A stretch of 64,000 nt of DNA from assembly GCF_003864295.1 (NCBI RefSeq), contig NZ_BDQK01000017.1, positions 248,001 through 312,000 on the forward strand. Reading direction: 5' to 3'. The position numbers and the translations under genes are program-made. This document shows, in pieces, positions 8,120 to 16,826 of the stretch. Origin of the DNA: Aphanothece sacrum FPU1 (GTDB lineage: Bacteria > Cyanobacteriota > Cyanobacteriia > Cyanobacteriales > Microcystaceae). Position 1 is the stretch's first letter; each line of letters starts with the position of its first letter. The notes under the pieces are model-generated. The model had not been told where the DNA came from and did not search any database. It saw only the letters and a program-made list of their open reading frames with translations.

Positions 8120-9232
8120 TTAAATACGAGCTTTCGCTTTTAATCCTGTACTAGCACCAGCAACTAACCGTTGTAATTCATCGGGTCTACCACTTTTAGA
8201 AATTGCTTCTTCAAAAGAAACGCTGCCACTTACTACCATACTGGCTAAAGCTTGTTCCATAGTTTGCATTCCTAATTTCATCCCTGTTTGAATAGCTGAA
8301 TAGACTTGTCCTGCTTTTCCTTCTCGCATTAAGTTAGCAATAGCTGGTGTTACTATCATAATTTCTTGAGCCATTGCTCGTCCAAATTCTCCGGGTTTGG
8401 GGTTTTTCTTTTTGACTAAACATTGACTAAAAACTGCAATCAAAGAGTTAGATAACATGGCCCGAATTTGCGATTGTTGATTAGCGGGAAATACGTCAAT
8501 GATCCTATCAAGAGTACCTGCTGCCGAATTAGTGTGTAATGTGCCAAAAACTAAGTGTCCAGTTTCTGCGGCAGTGATCGCTAAAGCAATGGTTTCTAAA
8601 TCTCGCATTTCTCCCACAAGGATAATGTCTGGGTCTTCCCGTAAAGATGCTTTTAACGCATTAGCAAAAGATTTCGTATCTTCCCCTTTTTGTCGCTGAT
8701 GAAAGAGGCTTTTGACATTAGGAAAAACATATTCAATAGGATCTTCAACCGTCAGAATATGCTCACCTCTTGTACGATTAATTAAATCTAAAATAGCTGC
8801 CAGAGTTGTAGTTTTTCCTGAGCCTGTTTGTCCCGTTACTAATACCATTCCTCTTGGACGTTCAGCCATTTCTCGGACAATATTAGGTAAACCTAACTGT
8901 TCAAAATTAGGAATTTTAGAGGATAAAGCCCGTAAACAAGCAGCATAACAACCCCGTTCTTTATAGACATTGACCCGAAATCGAGCTAACCCTTTTACCC
9001 CATAAGAACAGTCTAATTCCCAATTTTGTTCTAACTCTTTGCGTTGGGTATTATTGAGCATACTAAAAATGAGTTTTTGACTTTCTTGAGGAGATAAAGG
9101 TTCTTCATCAATAGGAGCCAATTTTCCACTAATACGAAAATAAATAGGCGCACCCGCTTGAATATGCATATCAGAGCCACCCATTTCTACAAGTTGCTCC
9201 ATTAAGTCTTCAATCATCATGTCCATAGCCAT
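8120..9232 (-). CDS. pilT: Type IV pilus retraction ATPase PilT
   Basis: The 370-residue hexameric ATPase depolymerises pili and powers twitching and phototactic motility and DNA uptake. Walker A is GQTGSGKTT (134-142). DPIEYVF follows as the Asp-box region, Walker B is DIILVGEMRD, and the His box is GTLHTNSAAGTLDRI. Length fits PilT and not the longer PilB. AGGAG lies at good spacing before ATG 9232. The gene is 24 bases downstream of pilB and about 42 upstream of pilC. Confidence 0.95.
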   Translation of the reverse strand: MAMDMMIEDLMEQLVEMGGSDMHIQAGAPIYFRISGKLAPIDEEPLSPQESQKLIFSMLNNTQRKELEQNWELDCSYGVKGLARFRVNVYKERGCYAACLRALSSKIPNFEQLGLPNIVREMAERPRGMVLVTGQTGSGKTTTLAAILDLINRTRGEHILTVEDPIEYVFPNVKSLFHQRQKGEDTKSFANALKASLREDPDIILVGEMRDLETIALAITAAETGHLVFGTLHTNSAAGTLDRIIDVFPANQQSQIRAMLSNSLIAVFSQCLVKKKNPKPGEFGRAMAQEIMIVTPAIANLMREGKAGQVYSAIQTGMKLGMQTMEQALASMVVSGSVSFEEAISKSGRPDELQRLVAGASTGLKAKARI

Positions 9233-9256
9233 AATTTTGTCTCCTAAATTAATAAG

Positions 9257-11281
9257 TTAGTTGTTAATAAATCGAGGGGTCATACAATAGGGACAGTCCA
9301 TCCATTCCTGTTGTAATTCAGCCGAACAGGTTTTACATTCAAGAGAACTCTTACGTTTAGCTTTTAACTCCGACTCAAGTCCTGTATCCGTAAACGTTAC
9401 CCGTTCCACTTCTTCGAGAGTGGTTAATCCTTCTTGTACCAATTGCAAACTATAAGCTAGGATGGTGATCATCCCTTCTTCAACAGCAGCATCTTTAATA
9501 CGGTCAGTGGTGGCCCCTTCATTGACTAAACTTTGAATGCGTTCTGTATTACGCATCACTTCGTAAACCCCAACCCTTCCTTTGTAACCACTACCGCCAC
9601 ATTTTTGACATAATGTACCACTGGTTTTAGCTGCGGTAATTTCCTCTGGGGTCAATGTGTTAGATTTGTAGATAGTGGCTTCTTCCTCATTAGAAGCTGA
9701 TAAGCCAAAACGTGCTAATTCCGCTTTACTAGGGTTATAAGCGACCCGACACTCACTACAAACCCGTCGCATTAACCGTTGGGCCAATACCCCTAATAAC
9801 GCCCCAGAAATCATAAATGGTTCAACCCCCATTTCATCCAAACGGGCGATCGCACCTGCTGCGTCGTTGGTGTGTAAACTGGTTAATACCAAGTGACCCG
9901 TTAATGCTGCCTCAATAGCAGTTTTAGCCGTTTCTACGTCCCTGGTTTCCCCTACTAGGATGACATCGGGATCTTGGCGCATAAATGCCCGTAAAATTGA
10001 GGCAAAGTTCATGCCTTTTTCCCGAATAACCTGCACTTGAGTAATACCTGGTAAGGAGTATTCAATAGGATCTTCGGCGGTACTGATATTAACCCCTGGA
10101 TGGTTTCTTTCGGCTAAAACCGAATACAAACTGGTAGATTTACCACTTCCGGTGGGCCCCGTCACTAATAATAAGCCAAAAGGACGACTGGCTAAGTCTC
10201 TAACAATTTGTAGAGTTTCTTGGTTAGTAATTAATTTATCTAATCCTAATTGGGTAGAGGAATTATCTAAAATCCGTAAACAAACTTTTTCCCCATAGCG
10301 ACTGGGTAGGGTATTAACCCGAAAGTCCACTTTACGTCCTTGATAAATGCGTCGAATTTTACCATCTTGAGGGAGACGACGTTCAGCAATGTCTAAGTCA
10401 GACATAATTTTGAACCGCGCTACCACTGCTGGAGTGACTTTCCGGGGTAGGGGATCAAAAGCTTGATGGAGTACCCCATCTCTTCGGAAACGAACCCGTA
10501 AAGCTTCTTCTTGCGGTTCAATATGAATATCTGATATGCCTTCTTGTAGGGCTTTGGCCAGAATTTTATTGACCAAATTAATAACAGGGGCTTGATGAGC
10601 ATCGTCAGAGTCAAGGGCATCATGACTTTCATCCTCTGTTGATGCCATAGTAGCATCAAGATTGCCCATAATATCGGTCAGATCAGCCATTTTTTCCATG
10701 GCCTGTTCTTTAGTTAACCGATCTTTTTCCTGGTCAAGTTCTGCTTGCAGTTCATGATATTGTTCTAGGAGTTGGTCATAATCTTCTTGGGTAATGACCA
10801 TCCGTCGCAGATCTAAGCCTCTGGCCCGTAAGATCCTGTTAAGATCGTCTTGGGCCGCCAAATTGTCAGGATCAACCATGGCCACCAAAACCGATGGGGG
10901 ATTGCCTTCATGTTTAGAAATGGGTAACAATTTATGACGACGACAGATATCAAAAGAAATTAACGTCTCAATTAATTCGGCCATCTGCCGATCTGCCACT
11001 GGAGACACTTCGGGATCAACTGAGTCTACACCGTAGAGGATTTTGAGTTCAAATAAATGATGTTTTTTATATTGTCTAAATAACTCCGGGGGTAACTGTT
11101 GACCCGTCATTACTTGTAGGACATCCGTTAGGGGACGACCTGATTTACGGGTTTCAACAAGGGCCTGTTTCATCTGTTCCGGGACAACATACCCAGCTTC
11201 GATGAGTTTATTGCCAAAGGGGGAAAAGTAATTTCGTAGGGCAACAGCGCGGCTACGCTTTGAGGCAGTGGAGTTCGTCAT
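9257..11281 (-). CDS. pilB: Type IV pilus extension ATPase PilB (GspE family)
   Basis: The 674-residue motor powers pilus extension. It has an N-terminal GspE/MshEN-type domain (about 20-175), an acidic linker (185-228), then the ATPase core with Walker A GPTGSGKS (375-382), Asp box, Walker B DVILVGETRD and His box. A tetracysteine zinc site (VCSECR and CQKCGGSGYKG) is characteristic of PilB/GspE. A second C-terminal CxxC pair (CKTC and CPYC) is present, an extra ribbon seen in cyanobacterial PilB. It is first gene of the pilBTC operon, start ATG 11281. Confidence 0.95.
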   Translation of the reverse strand: MTNSTASKRSRAVALRNYFSPFGNKLIEAGYVVPEQMKQALVETRKSGRPLTDVLQVMTGQQLPPELFRQYKKHHLFELKILYGVDSVDPEVSPVADRQMAELIETLISFDICRRHKLLPISKHEGNPPSVLVAMVDPDNLAAQDDLNRILRARGLDLRRMVITQEDYDQLLEQYHELQAELDQEKDRLTKEQAMEKMADLTDIMGNLDATMASTEDESHDALDSDDAHQAPVINLVNKILAKALQEGISDIHIEPQEEALRVRFRRDGVLHQAFDPLPRKVTPAVVARFKIMSDLDIAERRLPQDGKIRRIYQGRKVDFRVNTLPSRYGEKVCLRILDNSSTQLGLDKLITNQETLQIVRDLASRPFGLLLVTGPTGSGKSTSLYSVLAERNHPGVNISTAEDPIEYSLPGITQVQVIREKGMNFASILRAFMRQDPDVILVGETRDVETAKTAIEAALTGHLVLTSLHTNDAAGAIARLDEMGVEPFMISGALLGVLAQRLMRRVCSECRVAYNPSKAELARFGLSASNEEEATIYKSNTLTPEEITAAKTSGTLCQKCGGSGYKGRVGVYEVMRNTERIQSLVNEGATTDRIKDAAVEEGMITILAYSLQLVQEGLTTLEEVERVTFTDTGLESELKAKRKSSLECKTCSAELQQEWMDCPYCMTPRFINN

Positions 11282-11381
11282 AAGGCAGTAGTCAAAGTTC
11301 CTTAGATATCCTCAGTATTCCCAATGTTGTGATTCAAATTACTATGTTGGCCAGATTTTTTTGCTATGGTCGGAGCAGTTA

Positions 11382-12015
11382 GGCTCTCCCGACATCTTGG
11401 TATAAAATGTATAATCAGCTACAATACTTAATATTAAGCTAAGACGCATTTAAAATGGTTATAGATAATTTCAGTACAAAAATTCAAACTCTTTCTCCGG
11501 CGCTCCCTTGCTCCGGCGCTCCCTTGCAGTCTCAACTACCAATTTAGATGCGTGACAGCTTAGGACTGATGCAACTTTAATGACTTTGATTGTTTACGAT
11601 ATTGGGTCTATAGAACCCATTTGGGATCTTTCCCAGAATCTCTACATAGTCAGGATTAAGAAGAAATCATCCAATTTGCTAAAACCATCATAAGTTCAAT
11701 CTTTCGATAGAGATCCCAAATGGGTTCTATAAAATCCCAATTTATAATTTATAATTTATAATTTATAATTCATAACACTTAATATGGTAGGTTACGACGC
11801 GCCTTAAAAGTTATGGGTTTTTCATCAAAATCATAGCCGCGTCTAAGCTAAAACGCATTTACAATGCGTTTTAGCAAGGCAAAAGGCAAAAAGCAAAAGG
11901 CAAAAGGATTATAGCTTTTTTCTTGCATTTAACCAATAAACAGTTTAAATGCACAACAGCTTAACCCACCCTACGAATTATAAGTTTTACTTATCACCAC
12001 AGGTACGGGAGAGCC
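11382..12015. mobile_element. Larger relative of the pilC-side MITE, with nested insertions
   Basis: It shares the ends of the 162-bp element at 6693: GGCTCTCCCGACATCTTGGT at the left and CGGGAGAGCC (12006-12015) at the right. Here the interior is 634 bp, because further repeats have accumulated: a tandem CTCCGGCGCTCCCTTG pair near 11495-11527, a separate inverted-repeat element at 11601-11741, AATTTATA-type runs near 11742-11775 and purine-rich AAAAGGCAA runs near 11880-11910. The flanks (AGCAGTTA and AATATTTT) do not match, so no target duplication survives. No gene is seen between 11282 and 12057. Confidence 0.65.
11601..11741. repeat. 141-bp inverted-repeat element nested in the MITE-like element
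   Basis: A perfect 21-bp inverted repeat pairs 11609-11629 with 11711-11731 (core GAACCCATTTGGGATC). An outer ATTGGG/CCCAAT pair at 11601-11606 and 11736-11741 extends it. Each arm contains its own small palindrome, CCCATTTGGG. There is no open frame in the 80-bp interior. The structure is that of a small non-autonomous element or a long hairpin; no target duplication was found. Confidence 0.6.
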
Positions 12016-12057
12016 AATATTTTTAAGTACAAATTGAGTATTAATAAGCAGTAGGGG

Positions 12058-12648
12058 TCAACGGCTTTCTTTAGACAAGACAAATACATTCCCTTCATTG
12101 CCTCTAGCAACCCGTAGATCTTCATCTAAATAAGTAATTTCTAACCAGCCGTTTTGTTCCCGATTTTCCATGCTAAAATCAATGGGGAAAAACTTTTTTC
12201 CGGCCTCAATTTCTTCAATTAATTGATTAGGTGATTGATAGCCTAATAATTTTTGTGAGCCAATAATATAGCGTTCAAACTTGACATTAACCCGTTTTTC
12301 TGATATGATCTCAAATCTTGCCGCCACACTTACAATTCCCTCTAAAAAAGGAACTCCCACAATTTCTGCAATATTATAAAGTTTGCAGTCTGTTGTCCGA
12401 ATACATTGATAAATTTGCCCCAATTGTAATAGAGGAACTTTATCTAATCCTAAAATTCCTCTACTGGTTGTATATAATAATCGCCAGTTTCCTTCTAATA
12501 AGTCTAATGCTTCTAAGGGTTTGGGTGTTGGGTTATGATCTTCGAGTTGTTCTAGGGACGAAAGTACCCTCACTCTATCCATTTCTGTCGCTAATAAACC
12601 CCGATTTTTTCCGGCGATCGCTTCTAATAATCTGGCTTTTTCTTTCAT
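12058..12648 (-). CDS. PAP/fibrillin family protein
   Basis: The 196-residue soluble protein matches the plastid lipid-associated protein (fibrillin) family: an N-terminal helix KEKARLLEAIAGKNRGL, then LLEGNWRLLYTTSRGILGLD, the family hallmark, and a beta-rich barrel ending in YLDEDLRVARGNEGNVFVL. Members bind hydrophobic ligands such as plastoglobule lipids or prenylquinones and associate with thylakoids. It is upstream-adjacent to pcyA on the same strand with an 80-base gap, so the two might share a transcript. Confidence 0.88.
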   Translation of the reverse strand: MKEKARLLEAIAGKNRGLLATEMDRVRVLSSLEQLEDHNPTPKPLEALDLLEGNWRLLYTTSRGILGLDKVPLLQLGQIYQCIRTTDCKLYNIAEIVGVPFLEGIVSVAARFEIISEKRVNVKFERYIIGSQKLLGYQSPNQLIEEIEAGKKFFPIDFSMENREQNGWLEITYLDEDLRVARGNEGNVFVLSKESR

Positions 12649-12727
12649 CTTTCAATACCTTAAACAATGGATAATGGATAATGGGCAATTACCTCTACCT
12701 TTAAAATAGAGGATTAAACTTTAATTA

Positions 12728-13468
12728 TCAATTGTTAGGTAGATCAAATAATACTTGAGTCATATATTTATGGGCCCAAGCATCACCAAATGCTTTCTCT
12801 AAAACTCGTCGAGTTTTATCATTTTGTTGTTGCTTAGTACAATAATATTTTTGTCCAGCAATATTAAGTTCTCGTTGTTGTTCAGAAACGGGAGATAATT
12901 GGGTAGCTTGTTGACAGTGTATCCGTAAAAAACCGGCCACACGAGAGATAAATTGACTTTCTTCTTCTGGGTTATGAGGCCGAATAAATAAACAATATTT
13001 TGAGAAAATATCGCCCCATTCCGGCAAATCACGGGATTCTGTAAAATTAACGGAAGGTAATTGTTCTAAAGCTTGATGGTATTCTAAAGGAAGCACTAAT
13101 TCTGAGTTAGTGGGAGATAAATCAGCGATCGCCGCACTTACTCCCCCCCGACCAGCAACAATATCACAACCAAACATCGGTAAAGAATACTCAGGATTAG
13201 GAAACATAACACAATGAAGAATATCTAACCCTTGCCCAACTTTAGCCAATTCTAGGTGAAGTTTGCGAAATTGAGGGGTTTGATAACAACAATTGTCGAT
13301 CACCAGTTTTTGCCCTTCAAGTCGTCCTTCTACATAGCCTAACCCATCGGGTAATTCATAGGGAGATAGAGATAGATATTGTTGCCACTGAGAGACAATT
13401 ACTTCTGCTAATTGACCAATCAGAGGATGCAGTTGAGAACGAATCGAGGTCGGGTTAATTTCTATCAT
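12728..13468 (-). CDS. pcyA: Phycocyanobilin:ferredoxin oxidoreductase
   Basis: PcyA reduces biliverdin IXalpha by four electrons from ferredoxin to phycocyanobilin, the chromophore of phycobilisomes and cyanobacterial phytochromes. The 246-residue length is standard. E73, H85 and D102 (in LELAKVG, ILHCVMF and MFGCDIV) keep the exact 12- and 17-residue spacing of Synechocystis E76, H88 and D105, so the active site is intact. Start ATG 13468. This gene is the strongest single proof of a cyanobacterial source. Confidence 0.95.
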   Translation of the reverse strand: MIEINPTSIRSQLHPLIGQLAEVIVSQWQQYLSLSPYELPDGLGYVEGRLEGQKLVIDNCCYQTPQFRKLHLELAKVGQGLDILHCVMFPNPEYSLPMFGCDIVAGRGGVSAAIADLSPTNSELVLPLEYHQALEQLPSVNFTESRDLPEWGDIFSKYCLFIRPHNPEEESQFISRVAGFLRIHCQQATQLSPVSEQQRELNIAGQKYYCTKQQQNDKTRRVLEKAFGDAWAHKYMTQVLFDLPNN

Positions 13469-13636
13469 ATCAGGGTAAAATAGAAGAATAATAGGATTTT
13501 AGGACTAGGGGCAGGTTTTTAACCAAAATTCATGATGCTAACAAAGATATTAGCAAGATCTAGATTATTTCAGGATATACTGAGGATGACCCCTAACTCT
13601 ATCGATTCAGAAATAACTTAACGTTTGGAGATATTT

Positions 13637-13801
13637 ATGTTTGGATTAGGATGGACTGAAGTAATTATAATCCTAGTGGTGTCTTTGTTTATTTTTGGCC
13701 CTAAAAAATTTCCTGAAATTGGAGCGTCACTAGGAAAAACTTTACGGGGTTTTAAAGAAGAAATCAACCACCCGACGGATGATGATCATTTAGATACTTA
13801 A
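13637..13801 (+). CDS. tatA: Twin-arginine translocase subunit TatA/E family, 54 residues
   Basis: A short gene from ATG 13637: MFGLGWTEVIIILVVSLF, then IFGPKKFPEIGASLGKTLRGF and an acidic tail. One membrane helix (residues 6-20), the FGPKK hinge and an amphipathic helix are the diagnostic TatA/TatE/HCF106 layout. The pore-forming subunit transports folded proteins across thylakoid and plasma membranes. At 54 residues it lacks the long C-terminal tail of many TatA proteins. TTTGGAG lies upstream as ribosome site. It is convergent with the DUF2103 gene, with a gap of 3 bases. Confidence 0.88.
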   Translation: MFGLGWTEVIIILVVSLFIFGPKKFPEIGASLGKTLRGFKEEINHPTDDDHLDT

Positions 13802-13804
13802 GGA

Positions 13805-14095
13805 TTAATTTAACACGGTTTCAATGGCTGATTCTAATTCTTGTTGACTTAAATCTGTGACAAAAAAGACTTCTTGAACGGTTTTTCCTTGTCTGGCGAT
13901 CGCTTTATATCCGCCTCGAATTGGTACGGAAATCCGTAATTTTAAGTGAGGACAATGGCCTCTAGCACGGCCAATGACTCCTGGTGTAATAGTAGAAATT
14001 TGGGTGTAATTAAGCAATTTTTCGAGAATAGGAATCAATCCGTCTAGATGAGTCGAATGATTCCAAACCAGTCGTCCTTTGTCCTCTTGCGCCAT
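13805..14095 (-). CDS. DUF2103 family protein (predicted metal-binding)
   Basis: The 96-residue protein matches DUF2103: WNHSTHLDGLIPIL at the start and the GRARGHCPHLKLRIS segment, where His and Cys could bind a metal. No enzymatic role is established. The start codon is one base past the clpS stop, and its GGAGGA ribosome site lies inside the clpS coding end, so translation is coupled to clpS. A link to N-end-rule proteolysis follows only from this coupling. Confidence 0.75.
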   Translation of the reverse strand: MAQEDKGRLVWNHSTHLDGLIPILEKLLNYTQISTITPGVIGRARGHCPHLKLRISVPIRGGYKAIARQGKTVQEVFFVTDLSQQELESAIETVLN

Positions 14096-14096
14096 T

Positions 14097-14423
14097 TTAG
14101 GCTTCCTCCAAGGGGGCCATGGTTAACCCTTCTCGACGTAATTGTTGATGATACAGTTCTGCTTGTTCTTGAGGCCCCACCCAAACGAGTGCTTGCCCTT
14201 CATAATGTACTTGATTAGTGAGTTCCCAAGCGCGATCGCTACTCATGGCGGGGATATACTTAATTAAGCAGTTAGACACATGCTCAAAGGTGTTGAAATC
14301 GTCATTCAGGACAATCACCTTATAATTTGGGTAAGACTTAGGAACTACTGCGGTAGCCCGTTTAGGTGCGACAGTTGGAGAAGTCGCCATAGCTTTGACT
14401 GTGGTAGACAATCTCATGGTCAT
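14097..14423 (-). CDS. clpS: ATP-dependent Clp protease adaptor ClpS
   Basis: The 108-residue protein delivers N-degron substrates to ClpAP/ClpCP. The ClpS core begins at KVIVLNDDFNTFEHV; the DD and the following helices form the hydrophobic N-degron pocket and the Clp N-domain contact. An unusually long Ser/Thr/Ala-rich N-terminal extension (residues 1-30) precedes it. ATG 14423 or the in-frame ATG two codons later could start. Cyanobacteria often carry two ClpS proteins; which this is cannot be told. Confidence 0.93.
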   Translation of the reverse strand: MTMRLSTTVKAMATSPTVAPKRATAVVPKSYPNYKVIVLNDDFNTFEHVSNCLIKYIPAMSSDRAWELTNQVHYEGQALVWVGPQEQAELYHQQLRREGLTMAPLEEA

Positions 14424-14898
14424 TAAAGTTTAAAAATTGAGGAGAGAGCCAAAACATTTGTATGAAGAATATCTTATCATTTTACGGCTCAATAATATTA
14501 ATTAGGGGCGAAGGAGATAATTGTTCAGATGATAAGACATTAATCAACTCTTTTTTTTGAACCTTCTCTTTTTATTTTAATCATTTTCTTCCCTATTAAT
14601 ACAGTTCACTATCTATTTTTTTGATCATAGCGATCGCCTTGGTTTGACACAGGTGATCGCTATCGGTACAATCTATATATAGCAAGGGTTTTAGCTTAAT
14701 TTGACACCAATGGTGCCTCAACCCAACCGACAAGATCAGCTATGATGATGTTAAGAATTGTAATGTTTAAAACGCTTTTCCTGTGAGGGCGATCGCATAC
14801 TGATATAAATATAACAATGGGTCAGTCTGATCAGCTTAGACTCTGTACAAGCTCTACATGAAAAGATTTGCCGTTGTCGTTTTTGCCGGAGAAGTAAT
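14424..14898. other. 475-bp intergenic region with HIP1-centred hairpin
   Basis: This divergent region separates clpS from the BRCT coiled-coil gene, so promoters for both should lie here, but no convincing -35/-10 pair was found. A hairpin at 14629-14661 pairs AGCGATCGCC with GGTGATCGCT (10 bp, one G-T pair); its left arm holds a HIP1 octamer. Another HIP1 lies near 14788 and a short palindrome CACCAATGGTG near 14704. No gene or RNA family was recognised. Confidence 0.45.
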
Positions 14899-16677
14899 AT
14901 GACCAATGAATTGATTTACGAAATTTCCACATTATTACTGGTTCTAGGTGCTTCTCGCATCAATTATCGGCAACTTCGTAACAGTTGGGTGAAACAACAA
15001 GCATTGCTGTTAGGGAAGCAACAAGAATTAATTCTGGAGACACAAACTCTCAAAAATAATTTAACTAATGTGGTAGAGACGAATGAATCTCTAACGCAAA
15101 ATAATCATCAACTGAAACAGAGTTTATCAGAAATTACACAAAATTTAACGACGCTTCAAGGTAAAGTTAGTGAGTTAGACCAACAAAAAATTAATTTATC
15201 CAATAATTTAAAACAAGAACAAGATAAGGTTATTTCTCTGCAACAAACTGCTACGAGTTTAGAACAAAAGCAAGAAAAATTACAAACTGAATATCAGCAA
15301 CAAGTATCTTCACTGCAAAAGCAACTTGATAGTTTACAGCGAGAAAAAGAACAAACTTTTAATCAACTGCAGCAAGAAACAAGAAAAGCAACCGCGACAC
15401 AACAACAGGTTAATAGTTTAACTCAACAATTAGAGTCAGAGAAACAACTAATTACCAATTTAGAGACACAAGTTAAAACTGTTGAACAAGAGAAGGTAAC
15501 TTTTGCTAAAGAGTTAGAATCACAGGTTAATAGTTTAACTCAACAATTAGATTCAGAAAAACAACTAATTACCAATTTAGAGACACAAGTTAAAACTGTT
15601 GAACAAGAGAAGGTAACTTTTGCTAAAGAGTTAGAATCACAGGTTAATAGTTTAACTCAACAATTAGATTCAGAAAAACAACTAATTACCAATTTAGAGA
15701 CACAAGTTAAAACCGTCGAACAAGAGAAGGTAACTGTTACTAAGGAGTTAGAATCACAGGTTAATAGTTTAACTCAACAATTAGATTCAGAAAAACAACT
15801 AATTACCAGTTTAGAGACACAAGTTAAAACTGTTGAACAAGAGAAGGTAACTGTTACTAAGGAGTTAGAATCACAGGTTAATAGTTTAACTCAACAATTA
15901 GATTCAGAAAAACAACTAATTACCAGTTTAGAGACACAAGTTAAAACTGTTGAACAAGAGAAGGTAACTGTTACTAAGGAGTTAGAATCACAGGTTAATA
16001 GTTTAACTCAACAATTAGAGTCAGAAAAACAACTAATTACCAGTTTAAAGACACAAGTTAAAACTGTTGAACAAGAGAAGGTAACTGTTACTAAAGAGTT
16101 AGAAGAACAGGTTAATAGTTTAACTAAAGAGAAAGATAAGCTAGAAACTAAACTAAGAAAAATTGAAACAACTGAAACTAAATCTCCTCCTAAGTCTGAA
16201 GCTTTAGTTTCTACTAAAGCTTCAGAGGAAATAAAGGTTTCTCTTACTCCCAAATCTGAAGCAAAAGTAGAAACTAAGGTAGTAGAAGAAATACCAGTTT
16301 CTATCCCGCAAAAAGTAGAAACTAAGGTAATAGAAAAAGAAGACGAAATTGTAATCCCTGTTACTGAAAAAGTAGAAACTGAAAAGAAAGTTAGCCAAAA
16401 AGATGACAAAAAAAAAGAAGAAGAAAGTCAAGAAACGGTAAAAAATGAGCATGTTTTGACCGGCAAAAAAATCGTAATTGCTGGTAGTTTATCCCAAATA
16501 AATCGAGATGAAGCCAGAATATTGTTACAAAAATTACGGGCAACCATAACCACTTCTCTAAGTTCTAAAACTCACTATATTGTTGTGGGGAAAGAACCTG
16601 GTGATAAACTCAAAAAAGCACAAAAATTAGGAATTCCTCAACTAACAGAATCTGAATTTGTCGAATTACTAAAATAG
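14899..16677 (+). CDS. Repeat-built coiled-coil protein with C-terminal BRCT domain
   Basis: The 592-residue protein has an N-terminal hydrophobic stretch (residues 5-18), about 380 residues of Gln/Glu/Lys-rich coiled coil, a charged Lys/Glu/Val/Pro linker (about 415-515) and a terminal BRCT domain (about 520-592: KIVIAGSLSQINRDEAR to LTESEFVELLK) like that of NAD-dependent DNA ligase. BRCT domains bind phosphopeptides or DNA ends. Residues 170-403 are six 39-residue units nearly identical at DNA level. GGAG precedes ATG 14899 well. A role in nucleoid or replication scaffolding is inference; the domain layout is unusual. Confidence 0.8.
   Translation: MTNELIYEISTLLLVLGASRINYRQLRNSWVKQQALLLGKQQELILETQTLKNNLTNVVETNESLTQNNHQLKQSLSEITQNLTTLQGKVSELDQQKINLSNNLKQEQDKVISLQQTATSLEQKQEKLQTEYQQQVSSLQKQLDSLQREKEQTFNQLQQETRKATATQQQVNSLTQQLESEKQLITNLETQVKTVEQEKVTFAKELESQVNSLTQQLDSEKQLITNLETQVKTVEQEKVTFAKELESQVNSLTQQLDSEKQLITNLETQVKTVEQEKVTVTKELESQVNSLTQQLDSEKQLITSLETQVKTVEQEKVTVTKELESQVNSLTQQLDSEKQLITSLETQVKTVEQEKVTVTKELESQVNSLTQQLESEKQLITSLKTQVKTVEQEKVTVTKELEEQVNSLTKEKDKLETKLRKIETTETKSPPKSEALVSTKASEEIKVSLTPKSEAKVETKVVEEIPVSIPQKVETKVIEKEDEIVIPVTEKVETEKKVSQKDDKKKEEESQETVKNEHVLTGKKIVIAGSLSQINRDEARILLQKLRATITTSLSSKTHYIVVGKEPGDKLKKAQKLGIPQLTESEFVELLK
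15406..16107 (+). repeat. Six tandem 117-bp repeats within the coiled-coil gene
   Basis: Units start at 15406, 15523, 15640, 15757, 15874 and 15991, each beginning CAGGTTAATAGTTTAACTCA; a degenerate seventh begins at 16108. Each encodes 39 residues, a length equal to four heptads plus one hendecad, so coiled-coil phase can continue across units. Units differ only at a few codons (TTTGCT against GTTACT; LDS against LES; ITN against ITS), showing recent expansion or gene conversion. Copy number should differ between strains. Confidence 0.9.
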
Positions 16678-16723
16678 ATTCTTTGAAATTCCTTCAGCCT
16701 GAAGGCTGATGCTATAGAGACTA

Positions 16724-16745
16724 AGCCTGCCTTTGCAGGCTTTTT
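16724..16745 (+). terminator. Intrinsic terminator after the BRCT gene
   Basis: A perfect 7-bp stem AGCCTGC/GCAGGCT with loop CTTT is followed by TTTT. It lies about 50 bases after the BRCT stop. It belongs to a dispersed 'AAGCCTGCCTTTGCAGGC' type palindrome, here in a position where it can end transcription before the deaminase-like gene. Confidence 0.7.
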
Positions 16746-16826
16746 AATCTAAATAATTAATATTAACACTGCTTGATTCTGCTGCTGTCATCTAGAATAA
16801 TCTTAAGACAGCATCAGGAGGTTTCT

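Noticed and set aside
15406-16107. 117-bp repeats considered as CRISPR or a mobile array
   Set aside because: They are in frame, contiguous and encode coiled coil.
16008-16409. Long open frame on the minus strand inside the coiled-coil/BRCT gene
   Set aside because: It is antisense to a repeat-rich, low-complexity coding region (Ser/Val-rich translation), a shadow of Glu/Lys/Thr codons.
16773-16826. Upstream extension of the deaminase-like gene from TTG
   Set aside because: AGGAGG lies directly before GTG 16827, and the extra residues do not resemble the family start.
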